In this document: piece by piece, positions 33,342 through 41,942 of the stretch
Position numbering within the stretch: position 1 is the first letter of the stretch
How the letters are laid out: each line of letters begins with the position of its first letter
DNA from: Mycolicibacterium anyangense
Lineage (GTDB): Bacteria; Actinomycetota; Actinomycetes; Mycobacteriales; Mycobacteriaceae
Direction of reading: 5' to 3'
Assembly (NCBI RefSeq): GCF_010731855.1
Contig: NZ_AP022620.1
Coordinates: forward strand, 2,480,001 to 2,544,000
Length of the DNA stretch: 64,000 nucleotides
Notes under the pieces: model-generated
Told to the model about the DNA's origin: nothing
Database searches by the model: none
Seen by the model: only the letters and a program-made list of their open reading frames with translations
Position numbers and translations under genes: made by a program

Positions 33342-34016
33342 CTAGGGGTTGGGCTGGTGCCGCCGGTTCGACAGCTCCCCCGTCATCGCAGTGACCGAGG
33401 GTGGGATCGGAGTGCTGGCGTCGCAGTCCGGAGCACGGCGCGGCTCCCCGTAAACCGTTGTCAGAGGGACGATTCCGGCCCACGCCCCGGCGGCGACGTC
33501 CTCGTCGGGGTCCTCCGGCCAGCCGTCGCCGATCTTCAGCGACCAGTTGTCCGCCGTGATGGCCATCCGCAGCACCAGGGTGGCGGCGAGTTCCTTGCGA
33601 TTACTCGGCCGCAACTCGGCGACCCGCCCGGGGATGAAGGTGTCGGTCAGCGCCTGCAGGTAGGCCACCTTGTCGCCGTCGGGCACCACCTCGAAGGCGC
33701 CGAACAGCACGGCGCTGCGGAACTGGAATGAGGATTCGAACGCGCTGCGCGCCACCAGCACTCCGTCCAATGCCGTCACCGAGACCGCCGTTTGGGCACC
33801 GCCCGCGAGCTGGCGCAACCAGGGCGACCCCGTCGAGCCGTGGATCACCAGTTCATCGTCGATGCGGGCGCATCCGATCGGGAAGATCACCGGGTGCCCG
33901 TCGCGGACCAGCGCAATGGTGGCCAACGGGGTGGCATCGAGCAGCTCGTCGAGGCGGTCGCGGGAAGTGTTCTGCTTCTCGGCCAGGCGGCTGACGTGTG
34001 TCGAAGGGTGCGGCAT
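33342..34016 (-). CDS. PNPOx-like flavin-nucleotide-binding protein
   Basis: 224-residue protein of the split-barrel pyridoxamine-5-phosphate-oxidase-related group, members of which bind FMN or F420. The N-terminal part (LDATPLATIALVRDGHPVIFPIG) and the central KVAYLQALTDTFIPGR stretch are typical of the flavin-nucleotide-binding family. It is last in a minus-strand operon behind a lactate-monooxygenase-like FMN enzyme (4-nt gap) and an LLM flavoenzyme, so a redox or flavin-linked role fits. Substrate unknown. Confidence 0.75.
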   Translation of the reverse strand: MPHPSTHVSRLAEKQNTSRDRLDELLDATPLATIALVRDGHPVIFPIGCARIDDELVIHGSTGSPWLRQLAGGAQTAVSVTALDGVLVARSAFESSFQFRSAVLFGAFEVVPDGDKVAYLQALTDTFIPGRVAELRPSNRKELAATLVLRMAITADNWSLKIGDGWPEDPDEDVAAGAWAGIVPLTTVYGEPRRAPDCDASTPIPPSVTAMTGELSNRRHQPNP

Positions 34017-34020
34017 GCCC

Positions 34021-35190
34021 CTACTGTCGCACGGCGCGCAGCGCCGCAGGCGTCAGGTCGGCCAGTGTCGGATAGCCGTCGATGGCCATGATGAGGTCGG
34101 CCTCTGCCAACATCGAGCGCAGCACATGGATGATCCCGTCGGTGCCGGCCAGCGCCGCCCCGTAGGCATACGGCCTGCCGATGCCCACGGCGCTGGCGCC
34201 CAGCGCCAGCGCCTTGATGACGTCGGCCCCGGAACGCACTCCCGAGTCGAACAGCACCGGTACGTCACCGGCGGCGGCCACCACCTCAGGCAGGCAGTCG
34301 ATGGCCGGCAGTCCACCGTTGGCCTGGCGGCCGCCGTGGTTGGAGCAGTAGATGCCGTCCACCCCGGCGTCGATGGCGCGCCGCGCGTCGTCGGGATGGC
34401 AGATGCCCTTGAGGATCAGCGGAAGCTTTGTCAGCGATCGCAGCCACGGTAAGTCGTTCCACGTCAACGAATTTCCGAACACGCTTACCCATTGCATGAC
34501 GGCGTTGCGCGGGTCGGCGTCGATGTCGGCGTCCACCTTGGCCCGGAAGTTCGGGTCGCTGATGTAGTTGGACAGGCACTTGCCGCGCAGCTGCGGGAAG
34601 TTCGCGGTTGCCAGGTCACGCGGGCGCCAGCCGGGAATCCAGGTGTCCAGCGTCACCACGATGCCGGCGTAACCGGCCGCCTCGGCGCGGCGCACGAAGC
34701 TTTCGGCCAGATCCCGGTCGGTCGGCGTGTAGAGCTGGAAAAGCCCTGGCGTGTCCCCGAATTCGGCCGCCACATCTTCCAGCGGGTCCATCGTCAGCGT
34801 CGACACGCACAGCGGTACCCCGGTGCGGGCAGCAGCCCTGGCGGCGGCGAGATCCCCATGCTCGTCCGGCGTGCACAGCCCGATGACGCCGATGGGAGCC
34901 ATGAAGAGCGGATTCGGCCAGCGCCTGCCCCACAACTCGACCGACAGGTCGCGCTCGGTGGCGCCGACCAGCATCCGCGGGATCAGACCCCACTGGTTGA
35001 ACGCGGTGGCGTTGATGTCCTGGGTGCGTTCATCGCCGGCACCGCCTGCGACATAGGCCCACACCGACGGTGAAAGCGCTTGGGCAGCACGCGATTCCAG
35101 TTCAGTGAACGTCATCGGCAGGCTTGGCAACACCCCGGTGAGACCCTGGAAGTAGATCTCGATCTGGTAGTTGCCGTAGGGCTGGGTCAT
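34021..35190 (-). CDS. FMN-dependent alpha-hydroxy-acid oxidase, lactate 2-monooxygenase-like
   Basis: 389-residue TIM-barrel flavoenzyme that oxidises an L-2-hydroxy acid. It resembles the well-studied M. smegmatis lactate 2-monooxygenase, which turns L-lactate into acetate and CO2, nearly throughout: SYVAGG-type N-terminal block, [12 protein letters not shown], and the catalytic [13 protein letters not shown] containing the base His. The ATG at 35190 has GAGG 7 nt upstream. It sits between an LLM-class oxidoreductase and a PNPOx-like gene with gaps of 15 and 4 nt. Lactate is the likeliest substrate, but another 2-hydroxy acid cannot be ruled out. Confidence 0.88.
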   Translation of the reverse strand: MTQPYGNYQIEIYFQGLTGVLPSLPMTFTELESRAAQALSPSVWAYVAGGAGDERTQDINATAFNQWGLIPRMLVGATERDLSVELWGRRWPNPLFMAPIGVIGLCTPDEHGDLAAARAAARTGVPLCVSTLTMDPLEDVAAEFGDTPGLFQLYTPTDRDLAESFVRRAEAAGYAGIVVTLDTWIPGWRPRDLATANFPQLRGKCLSNYISDPNFRAKVDADIDADPRNAVMQWVSVFGNSLTWNDLPWLRSLTKLPLILKGICHPDDARRAIDAGVDGIYCSNHGGRQANGGLPAIDCLPEVVAAAGDVPVLFDSGVRSGADVIKALALGASAVGIGRPYAYGAALAGTDGIIHVLRSMLAEADLIMAIDGYPTLADLTPAALRAVRQ

Positions 35191-35205
35191 GGCGGTACCT
35201 CGTGC

Positions 35206-36099
35206 TCAGGCGACCTCGGCGACCAGGTCGGCCACTCGGCGCAACTGATCGATGTCGGTGCTGGTGGGGATCAGATGCACCTCGCTGGTGCCGATCTCGG
35301 CGAATCCGCGCAGTGTCGCCACGAGCTCATCGTCGGTGCCCGCCCAGCCGGTGGTGGGGGCCATCGCATCGACGATCTCGCCGGGAATCCAGTTCATGTA
35401 GTGGCGCAGATGCCGGTGCACCTGGGTACGCGCCGTGTCCCCGTCGCCGAGGGCGAACCAGAACGAGGTCGCCAGGTGCGGGTCTGCTTTGCCCTCCTGC
35501 TTCCAGGCGGTGCGGGCCACGTCGAACAGGTCGTTCTGCTTGTCCAGGTCGAGATCGAGGGTGATCCCGGCCAGCCCCTCGGCCCACGGCGCGGCACTGC
35601 GGATCGTCTTGGGCCCGATGGTACCGACCAGGAGCCGGGGTCCACCGTGCTGCGCGGGCCGCGGCCCGACCGGCAGCACGGATTCGGTGATCTTCTCCCC
35701 CGACCAGATGCGTTGCATGACGGCCACCCGGTCGGCCATCTCCCGCATGGTCTGGGTTGCCGGGTCCGCACCCACGGCGCGGTAGTCCTCGTGTCGTCCG
35801 CCGACACCGATACCCACCACGAGCCGCCCGCCGCACAGCATGTCACCGGTGGCCAGTGCCTTGGCCAGCATCACCGGGTCGTGCAGCTGCGGCACGACGA
35901 CGGTGGTCACCAGCGGAACCCGATCGGTCCATGCCGAGAGCGCCCCGAGCAGAGTCAGCGAGTCCGGGTTCCCGAACGCGATGCGCTCGCCCCAGCACAA
36001 CGAGGAGAACGGGCCCTCGTCGACCGCTCGGGCCCAGCGCTTCAAGACGTCCGCATCGATGTCCGGCTCCATGACCGGCAGCGTCATGCCAATCTGCAC
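35206..36099 (-). CDS. LLM-class flavin/F420-dependent oxidoreductase
   Basis: Luciferase-like monooxygenase-fold enzyme of 297 residues. In mycobacteria many of these use F420. The N-terminus (QIGMTLPVMEP) and the GIGVGGRHEDY and GPRPAQHGGP-type segments are those of F420-dependent LLM proteins. I chose GTG 36099 because it gives the usual family N-terminus; a longer frame begins at 36150 but adds an Arg-rich tail. First gene of the three-gene oxidoreductase operon. Substrate unknown. Confidence 0.82.
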   Translation of the reverse strand: MQIGMTLPVMEPDIDADVLKRWARAVDEGPFSSLCWGERIAFGNPDSLTLLGALSAWTDRVPLVTTVVVPQLHDPVMLAKALATGDMLCGGRLVVGIGVGGRHEDYRAVGADPATQTMREMADRVAVMQRIWSGEKITESVLPVGPRPAQHGGPRLLVGTIGPKTIRSAAPWAEGLAGITLDLDLDKQNDLFDVARTAWKQEGKADPHLATSFWFALGDGDTARTQVHRHLRHYMNWIPGEIVDAMAPTTGWAGTDDELVATLRGFAEIGTSEVHLIPTSTDIDQLRRVADLVAEVA

Positions 36100-36159
36100 G
36101 CTCGCGATTCTGGCACGTCGCCGAGGTCGACGTTCTGGCGTGTCCCGCACCGTGGTTAC

Positions 36160-36183
36160 GCGCCGAAGTGTCGATTTCGGCGC
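36160..36183. terminator. intergenic hairpin GCGCCGAA...TTCGGCGC
   Basis: Perfect 8-bp stem (36160-36167 with 36176-36183) and an 8-nt loop, between the TDT transporter stop (36208) and the LLM gene. It may be a bidirectional terminator. The same TTCGGCGC sequence occurs in the arms of the larger hairpin at 59688-59734, suggesting a family of small palindromic elements. Confidence 0.5.
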
Positions 36184-36207
36184 AGCCGGCTCAGCCGCGA
36201 CCGGGGC

Positions 36208-37329
36208 TCAGGTGATGGGATCCTTGCTGGCCCGCACCGGGCCGGCATTCGGCGGCGGGGCGAACAGATTGCCGCGCAGGCTGCCGCGCATGGTGCGCAC
36301 CGCCACCAGCAGCCAGGTGCACAGCAGTCCGGCGTAGGCCAGCGCGGCGGCGACCTTGAACGCCGGCAGCGACGTGTGCACGGCCAGCTGGGTGGTGCCG
36401 GTGACGAATGTCCCCACCGGGAACGTCAGGCTCCACCAGGTCAGGGCGAAGGGCATCCCGCGGCGCAGCGTGCGCACCGTCAGCGAGGCCGCCAGTGCGA
36501 TCCACAACACCGCGAAACCCCACACCGGCACTCCGAACAGGACGGCCAGCGCGTTGAAGTTCTCGGCCAGGGCCGGAGCCACCGCCAGATGGGCGTTGAG
36601 TCCCAAAAGACCTGCCGCCGTGATGGATTGGCCCAGCGGACCGAGCACAATCCACAGCGTCGGCACCCGCGCGGTACCCGAGGTGCCGTAGAGCGCCAAC
36701 CGGCTCCAGATCATCGAGATGATGATCAGTGCGGCCACCAGTGACAGGCCGAACATGGCGTACAGCCCGTAGAACATCGTGGTGCGACCGGTTCCCGGCG
36801 CCATGTGCGAGAGCAGCAGCGCACCGGTGGCCGCCGACACCATCGGCGGGACGATCGGCATCAGCCAGCCCCCGAAAGCGGCATCGGGTTCCACATGGTG
36901 CTGAGTGAACATCAGGTAGGGAATGCTGACCGCGGTGAACAGACCGCTGATGGTGCCCGCGGTCCACAGCACCCAGGCCAGGTCGACGGCCAGCCGCGAG
37001 CCCACCACCGATTGCCCCACCAGCAGCGCGCCGGACCCGACGGTCATCATCGCCATCGGCGCCGCCCCGTAGAAATGCGCCATTTGCGGGTTGCGGGCGT
37101 GGCTACGGGCCGTCGTGGGATGGCGCACCCAGTGGCCGCCCACCACGACCAGCAGCACGGCCAGCAATACTGCCGCGACCACCCACACGATCTGGGTGAA
37201 GGCCTGCAGCCCGCGGAACTGGATCGGCAGTGTGGCACCGGCGGTCGCCACGATGCCAGTACCCATCACCGAGGCGAACCAATTGGGTCCGATGTTGCCC
37301 AACACTTCGTGCGAGTGCGTCGTCGCCAT
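36208..37329 (-). CDS. TDT/SLAC1-family (TehA-like) membrane transporter
   Basis: Polytopic inner-membrane protein of 373 residues with about ten hydrophobic helices, of the tellurite-resistance/dicarboxylate transporter (TDT, SLAC1-fold) family. The N-terminal GPNWFASVMGTGIVATAG is the hallmark of this family. Members are anion channels or C4-dicarboxylate, sulfite or tellurite exporters; the substrate here cannot be told. A sulfite or organic-acid role would fit the nearby sulfate-assimilation and lactate genes, but that is context only. Confidence 0.85.
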   Translation of the reverse strand: MATTHSHEVLGNIGPNWFASVMGTGIVATAGATLPIQFRGLQAFTQIVWVVAAVLLAVLLVVVGGHWVRHPTTARSHARNPQMAHFYGAAPMAMMTVGSGALLVGQSVVGSRLAVDLAWVLWTAGTISGLFTAVSIPYLMFTQHHVEPDAAFGGWLMPIVPPMVSAATGALLLSHMAPGTGRTTMFYGLYAMFGLSLVAALIIISMIWSRLALYGTSGTARVPTLWIVLGPLGQSITAAGLLGLNAHLAVAPALAENFNALAVLFGVPVWGFAVLWIALAASLTVRTLRRGMPFALTWWSLTFPVGTFVTGTTQLAVHTSLPAFKVAAALAYAGLLCTWLLVAVRTMRGSLRGNLFAPPPNAGPVRASKDPIT

Positions 37330-37398
37330 AAGTGACAGAGGCTACGGGTGCACCTTCGCCCGCGTGGCACAAGGGCGTTCTACGGCTGCGACGCGCCG

Positions 37399-37875
37399 TC
37401 AGCCAGTGTGGTGGCCGCGGCGGTTCTCCTGCTTGAGGTAGTCGCGAGCCATCGAGGCGACGTGGTCGGGCAGGTTCCCGCTGGCCACATCGGCGAGGCT
37501 GGTCTCTTCGAGCACCGAGCGCATGCTGGCGCGCAGGGCACGCCAGACATCGGTCAGCGCTTTCGTGGGTCCGGTGTAGGGCAGATCGCCCAGCCCGATG
37601 TCACGCACGCTGGCCAGCGGGCCGTCGATGCAGCGCAACACATCGGCGACGCTGATCTCGGCGGCGGGGCGGCCCAGCTCGTAGCCGCCGTCGCGGCCGC
37701 GGTGGCTGCGCACCAGCCGATCGGTGCGGAGCACGGACAGGATGTCGACGAGGAACTGCGCCGGAATGCCCTGGGCCTTGGCCAGGTCCTCGGTCTTGAC
37801 CAGAACGCCGCCGTCCACCGAGGCGAGCTGGGTCATGGCGCGAACGGCGTACTCCGCTTTCGCCGACATTCGCAT
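37399..37875 (-). CDS. Rrf2-family transcriptional regulator (Rv1287-like)
   Basis: 158-residue winged-helix regulator of the Rrf2 family. The N-terminus [14 protein letters not shown] and the wing segment [16 protein letters not shown] match the family and look orthologous to M. tuberculosis Rv1287 (from memory). Only one cysteine (RCIDGPL) is present, so the three-Cys Fe-S cluster of IscR/NsrR is absent. In M. tuberculosis this gene follows cysN; here cysQ, a hydrolase and three secreted proteins intervene. A CymR-like role in cysteine or sulfate control is a reasonable guess. Confidence 0.88.
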   Translation of the reverse strand: MRMSAKAEYAVRAMTQLASVDGGVLVKTEDLAKAQGIPAQFLVDILSVLRTDRLVRSHRGRDGGYELGRPAAEISVADVLRCIDGPLASVRDIGLGDLPYTGPTKALTDVWRALRASMRSVLEETSLADVASGNLPDHVASMARDYLKQENRRGHHTG

Positions 37876-37919
37876 GCCGCGAATTCTGCCACCGCGCCGG
37901 TGACAACCGCCTCAGGCAC

Positions 37920-38921
37920 TCAGTTGTCGGTCGACGTGGCCGCGTCGGCCGCCGCACGCGGGCCGAGTGCCGTACGCACGGCGTCACCGAAGCGGTCGGC
38001 AGACTGCCGGGCCGACCGGATGGCCGCGCCGGCCTTGGCCTGCAACTCCGCCGACCGCGGGCTGGTCTTGTTGCCGTCGCGCAGGTCGGTGGCGCCGTTC
38101 GGGCTGGCAGCCGCCGGGCCGACAGACGAGAGGGCCGCCGCGGTATGGCGGCGCACCCCGCTGGCGGTGGCTGTCGGCCGTAGCCGCACGGACGCCTGCT
38201 CCTGGGTCCGGGTCGGCGGGACGTCGACGAAGCGGTTGCGGACCACGGTGTTGACCGCGTCGGCAACGATCAGCGGCGCGACGACCGGAGCGGACACCGC
38301 GGTGATGGCGGTAACGGCCGCGGTGTGCAGATCCCCGGCGGCCAGCGCGGCGACGGCGTCGACGATCAGTCTGGGCTCCGAGGACACCAGTGCACCGGTC
38401 GCCAGCGCGGCGACCACGATCTGGCCGCCGACATATCCCACGTCGGCGACCAGCGAGGTCAGCGCCTGGCGCAGTGTGGGATCGATGTCAGGCACCGCGG
38501 CGGGCATGCTCGGCAGGTTGACCGGCCCGACCGCGTCGAGCAGTCCGGGCGGCACCATCGCGACGGGCGCGGCGGCCAGCGAAACGGCTGCCGGCGCCGG
38601 AGCGGCGGCTATCGCAGTGTGGGCATCGACGACCTCTTCGACCGCTTTGCCGCCGAGCAGGGCGGCGTTGGCGGCCAGTTCGGCCAGCATCCGCTTGACC
38701 ACACTGACGGGCGCGGAGTCGGTCGGTTGCTGGGCGATGGCGTCGAGGAACGCCCGGTCCAGCATGCTGCCCGGTGCAGCGCTGCCGGCGGACAGTTCGA
38801 CGGGAGGCACCCGGACGTCGGATTGGGGCACCAGCACGGGGTTGGCGACGACGACGGTGGCACCCACGAGTACCACGCCGGTGATGACGATCGCACCGAT
38901 GCCCCGCCGCACTGAACTCAC
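37920..38921 (-). CDS. secreted/anchored Ala-rich mycobacterial protein A
   Basis: 333-residue Ala/Val-rich protein with an N-terminal hydrophobic segment (GAIVITGVVLVGATVVVA) acting as signal or anchor, then a helical region and a low-complexity, charged C-terminal tail. No enzymatic motif is seen. The general plan resembles the two genes upstream on the same strand (39077-40267 and 40492-41613). All three have the same CTCAGG-type direct repeats just before the start. Probably an envelope protein; function unknown. Confidence 0.65.
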   Translation of the reverse strand: MSSVRRGIGAIVITGVVLVGATVVVANPVLVPQSDVRVPPVELSAGSAAPGSMLDRAFLDAIAQQPTDSAPVSVVKRMLAELAANAALLGGKAVEEVVDAHTAIAAAPAPAAVSLAAAPVAMVPPGLLDAVGPVNLPSMPAAVPDIDPTLRQALTSLVADVGYVGGQIVVAALATGALVSSEPRLIVDAVAALAAGDLHTAAVTAITAVSAPVVAPLIVADAVNTVVRNRFVDVPPTRTQEQASVRLRPTATASGVRRHTAAALSSVGPAAASPNGATDLRDGNKTSPRSAELQAKAGAAIRSARQSADRFGDAVRTALGPRAAADAATSTDN

Positions 38922-38952
38922 CGCCTTGTTGCCGATTCGAGATCTCGAGGGT

Positions 38953-38972
38953 ACCTGAGAGGAAACTGAGAA
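38953..38972 (-). promoter_or_regulatory. OmpR-type direct repeat upstream of secreted protein A
   Basis: On the gene strand two CTCAG half-sites are spaced 11 bp apart (plus-strand reading TACCTGAGAGGAAACTGAGA), 32 bp before the ATG. The same arrangement precedes secreted proteins B and C. One-turn direct repeats are typical of OmpR/PhoB-family response regulators such as MprA. Confidence 0.55.
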
Positions 38973-39033
38973 ACTAATCGGCTACCCACCTCTTGCTGCC
39001 GAAAGGGTGATCACTACCCCGTGACAGCAAGGG

Positions 39034-39055
39034 GCCCCTCCCGTCCGGGAGGGGC
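39034..39055 (-). terminator. hairpin terminator after secreted protein B
   Basis: Perfect 9-bp GC stem, GCCCCTCCC with GGGAGGGGC, and a 4-nt GTCC loop, 22 nt past the stop of the gene at 39077. There is no long T-tract, as is usual for mycobacterial intrinsic terminators. Confidence 0.75.
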
Positions 39056-39076
39056 ACCTTCGAGGAGCTGGTCTCG

Positions 39077-40267
39077 CTAGTCCGAGGACTTGGCGGTACC
39101 TGCCTGGTGAGCCCGCTTGGAGCCACCGGTGCTCTTCGCGGCCGCCTTCGTGGTCCCGGTGTCCGAAGACGCCGACTCGGCAGTGCCGTGATCACCGGGC
39201 GTGGCGCTGGCATCTGGCGCGCCCTCGCCGGTGGCCGGCGTGCTGTCCGTTGCCAAGTCCGCCGTCGTGGCTTGTGCGGACGCCCGCAGCGCCGACACCG
39301 TGGAGGGCGCTGCCGGCGTTGCCGGCTTCGCTGCCGCCGCCGGCTGGAACGGCCCGGTCGCCGGATCATAAGGCGCGTTGTAGAAGCTGTCGGCCAGCTG
39401 CCGGGTGCCCTGCGTGACGACGGCCCGCAGGCTCGGGATCACCGGATTGGCGGGATCACCGGTCACCACCCCCGGACCGATGGTGAGCTTCTCCAGGTAG
39501 CCCAGAGTGCCGTTGCGGCCCAGGAAACCGTTGACGGCGGTGTCCCACGCGGCCGCGAACTGGCCGCTGGTCAGCTGGCCGAACGCCGTCGTCAATGTGG
39601 CGATTGCCTGGTTGACGATGTACGAGGTGCCGCCGACCGTCACGCCGACGAGGTTGGTGACCAGGGTCGGGACGGCGGCTGCCACAATCCCGACGTTCTC
39701 GATGAGGTTGCTGACGATGTAGTTCGCCGAGTTCAGCGCCGAGTTGATGCCCTTCTGCAGCGGCAGCACGATCTGGTTCTGGATCACGGCCAGCGCCGCG
39801 GTCGGGTCACCGGCGATGAGCAGCTGCGCGGCGTCGACGAGGGCGAACGGGGTGTTCCACGCCGCCTGCAGGGATTTGTTCGCGAGGTCACCAACACCCC
39901 GGACCGCGGCCCACCCGTAACCGGACACATTGGTCACGACGGTCTGGGCCAGCGGCAGCGGCCAGAATGCGATATCGGGCAGGATGCCCTGGTAACCGGC
40001 GTAGGCGTAGTCGCCCAGGCTCGGCAGGGTGTTCCACGGCGCGCCCCACGTCCCGTTGTAGAGGATGTTGGTGTTGACGTCTTCGATGACCTCGGCGATC
40101 GCATTGATCGGGTTGGCCAGCGCTGCCAGGGTCACCGACGAGGCCTGCGTCGCGGCACGCTCGGCCGACGACACCAGACTGGTGGATGTGATGGGCGTCA
40201 CCGCAATAGCGGTGGCGCCGAGTAGCGCGATTCCCGCGGTCAGGTGCGAGCGCAGTGCGATGTCCAT
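39077..40267 (-). CDS. secreted Ala-rich mycobacterial protein B
   Basis: 396-residue exported protein. The N-terminus MDIALRSHLTAGIALLGATAIAV is a signal peptide shared almost word for word with protein C. The mature part is rich in Ala, Val, Asn and Thr, with hydrophobic helices around residues 90-260. The tail is low-complexity and ends in a basic segment containing KRAHQAGTAKSSD. No known catalytic motif is seen. GGAGGG lies 5 nt before the ATG. Its own terminator and upstream CTCAGG and DosR-like sites indicate a separately regulated gene. Likely cell-wall or outer-membrane associated; function unknown. Confidence 0.7.
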   Translation of the reverse strand: MDIALRSHLTAGIALLGATAIAVTPITSTSLVSSAERAATQASSVTLAALANPINAIAEVIEDVNTNILYNGTWGAPWNTLPSLGDYAYAGYQGILPDIAFWPLPLAQTVVTNVSGYGWAAVRGVGDLANKSLQAAWNTPFALVDAAQLLIAGDPTAALAVIQNQIVLPLQKGINSALNSANYIVSNLIENVGIVAAAVPTLVTNLVGVTVGGTSYIVNQAIATLTTAFGQLTSGQFAAAWDTAVNGFLGRNGTLGYLEKLTIGPGVVTGDPANPVIPSLRAVVTQGTRQLADSFYNAPYDPATGPFQPAAAAKPATPAAPSTVSALRASAQATTADLATDSTPATGEGAPDASATPGDHGTAESASSDTGTTKAAAKSTGGSKRAHQAGTAKSSD

Positions 40268-40311
40268 GAGGTCCCTCCGTCGATTTTGACGTCATCGTCA
40301 GAACCTGAAGT

Positions 40312-40331
40312 TACCTGAGATAAGCCTGAGA
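40312..40331 (-). promoter_or_regulatory. OmpR-type direct repeat upstream of secreted protein B
   Basis: Two CCTGAG units spaced 11 bp (plus-strand TACCTGAGATAAGCCTGAGA), 44 bp before the ATG. A third, weaker copy (CCTGAA) lies 10 bp away on the gene-proximal side. Same motif as before proteins A and C. Confidence 0.55.
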
Positions 40332-40390
40332 AGAGACCAGTATGTGGCGCCCTTGAGTCAATTCCTTTTGGGCATTTGGCACCGTAAACA

Positions 40391-40404
40391 AGGACCTAGG
40401 TCCC
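40391..40404. promoter_or_regulatory. DosR-like palindrome upstream of secreted protein B
   Basis: On the gene strand it reads GGGACCTAGGTCCT, close to the GGGAC-N4-GTCCC core of the DosR dormancy box (established knowledge), 124 bp before the ATG. A sister site with one changed base lies upstream of protein C. Confidence 0.4.
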
Positions 40405-40431
40405 GCTGATTCGAACAGCGCCGAACAGAAA

Positions 40432-40463
40432 GGTGCCCCTCCTTCCGGAGAAGGAGGGGCACC
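40432..40463 (-). terminator. hairpin terminator after secreted protein C
   Basis: Perfect 13-bp stem, GGTGCCCCTCCTT with AAGGAGGGGCACC, and a 6-nt loop, 29 nt beyond the stop of the gene at 40492. Closely related in sequence to the terminator after protein B, consistent with duplication of the whole unit. Confidence 0.85.
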
Positions 40464-40491
40464 CTTGCGCTCAGGGCGTCAGGCCAGTGAG

Positions 40492-41613
40492 CTAGTCGGC
40501 CGACTTGGCCTTGTGAGCGCGCGCCGAACCACCGGTGCTCTTGCTGCCACCGTTGGACGAGCCGTTGTCCGATCCGGCGGACGAGCCGCCGCTCTTGTTG
40601 TCACCCGCGGTGGCGCTGCCGCCGCTGGTGCCCTCGTCGGACTTCTTTGTCTCGACCGTGGACGTGGTGCTCGATTCGGCAGCGGCGGCCCGCAGCGACG
40701 AAGCCGACGGTGCAGCCGTGCTGACGGCGGTCGCCGGCGGCGGGGCCGGGTTGGCCGTGGCAAGACCGGTCTGGACGGCCTTCACCACGCTGGTGACGAC
40801 CGTGCGGACGCTCGGCACATAGGCGTTGATCGGCGGAGTAGCGGACGCGTCGACACCGGGGCCGATGGTCAGAGCGTTGAGAACGCCCGGGATACCAGTG
40901 GGGCCGAGCAGCCCGTCGACCACCGCGTTCCAGACGCCCTCGATCGGGTTCGGCGCGCTCAGCGCGTTGACCGCGTTGGTGACGACCTTAACCACGGCAC
41001 CGGCGACGACCAGACCCTGGTTGATCACCGCGCCAGGCAGCGCGCTGAGGATCGGCACCAGGTTGTTGACCACGGCGGTGGCCCGGGTGATGACGCCCTG
41101 CAGCACGTAATTGCCGGCGGCCAGCGCGTTCTGGCCGGCGAACTGGACGGCGGTCACCAGCGTGTTGATCGCGCCTTGGATGTTCAGCGAGGCGAGCTGG
41201 CCGGCCGCGTTCCACACACCTTCACTCAGCGCGACGGCGCTGGTACCCAGGCCCTTGACGGACTGGTAGATGTAGTCCGAGCCGTTGAGGCCGAGCTGGC
41301 GGACCACCGGAAGCGCGTCGGTGATGATCTGCGGAAGCAGACCCAGCTTGGACAGGCCGCTCCACGGGACGGCCGGCGACAACACCGGGCCGACATTCTG
41401 GAACAGCAGCTGGTTGGTCAGACCGATGCTGGTGAGCAGCTCGGTGATCGGGCTGTCGAAACCGGCCAGCTGAACCGAGGCCGAGGCGGCCGGAGCCTGG
41501 ATCGCCGGCAGCGCCAGATCGTGCTGCGCAACGACGGGGGTCATCGCGATGGCGCTCGCCCCCACGACCGCGGCAGTACCCGCGATCAGATGTGATCGAA
41601 GTGAGATTTGCAT
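40492..41613 (-). CDS. secreted Ala-rich mycobacterial protein C
   Basis: 373-residue paralogue of protein B. The signal peptide MQISLRSHLIAGTAAVVGASAIAM is followed by an Ala/Val/Leu-rich mature region with repeated hydrophobic helices. A Ser/Gly/Lys-rich low-complexity tail (about residues 305-373) ends in GGSARAHKAKSAD, which matches the end of protein B. GGGAGG precedes the ATG. No catalytic motif. The lysine-rich tail could bind acidic wall polymers or nucleic acid, but this is a guess. Function unknown. Confidence 0.7.
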   Translation of the reverse strand: MQISLRSHLIAGTAAVVGASAIAMTPVVAQHDLALPAIQAPAASASVQLAGFDSPITELLTSIGLTNQLLFQNVGPVLSPAVPWSGLSKLGLLPQIITDALPVVRQLGLNGSDYIYQSVKGLGTSAVALSEGVWNAAGQLASLNIQGAINTLVTAVQFAGQNALAAGNYVLQGVITRATAVVNNLVPILSALPGAVINQGLVVAGAVVKVVTNAVNALSAPNPIEGVWNAVVDGLLGPTGIPGVLNALTIGPGVDASATPPINAYVPSVRTVVTSVVKAVQTGLATANPAPPPATAVSTAAPSASSLRAAAAESSTTSTVETKKSDEGTSGGSATAGDNKSGGSSAGSDNGSSNGGSKSTGGSARAHKAKSAD

Positions 41614-41653
41614 GATTTCCTCCCGTTGGTGACTGCACTGTCAGGAGACAAGC

Positions 41654-41673
41654 TACCTGAGAAAAACCTAAGC
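41654..41673 (-). promoter_or_regulatory. OmpR-type direct repeat upstream of secreted protein C
   Basis: CCTGAG and CCTAAG spaced 11 bp (plus-strand TACCTGAGAAAAACCTAAGC), 40 bp before the ATG. Third example of the motif seen before proteins A and B. Confidence 0.5.
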
Positions 41674-41784
41674 GGAAGCCAATATTGACGTTTTTTAGGG
41701 AAATTCTATTTATTTTCCCACGATGCCAATTACCGGTTAACTATGTGTAACGTGAAATACCATAAATGAGCAGGTAATCTGCAC

Positions 41785-41800
41785 AGTGATCGGCATCACA
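41785..41800. promoter_or_regulatory. Crp-like site upstream of secreted protein C
   Basis: AGTGATCGGCATCACA fits the (C/T)GTGA-N6-TCAC(G/A) mycobacterial Crp consensus except at the first base. It lies in an AT-rich stretch of the 329-nt gap 41614-41942, about 170 bp upstream of the gene. The gap shows no coding sequence. Confidence 0.4.
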
Positions 41801-41831
41801 GCTAACTTTCGACACGGCGTCACCACATTTA

Positions 41832-41845
41832 AGGACCAAGGTCCC
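41832..41845. promoter_or_regulatory. DosR-like palindrome upstream of secreted protein C
   Basis: On the gene strand it reads GGGACCTTGGTCCT, differing by one base from the site upstream of protein B. Located about 219 bp before the ATG, next to the Crp-like site. Confidence 0.4.
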
Positions 41846-41942
41846 ACGGCCTAGCGAACCGACGCAGCGTCGGTTTTCTCAGGTTTCTCGGCCAATCTGA
41901 GCCGCTCTCACAGGTGCCTCACACCTGGTCGCGGCCCCGCCG

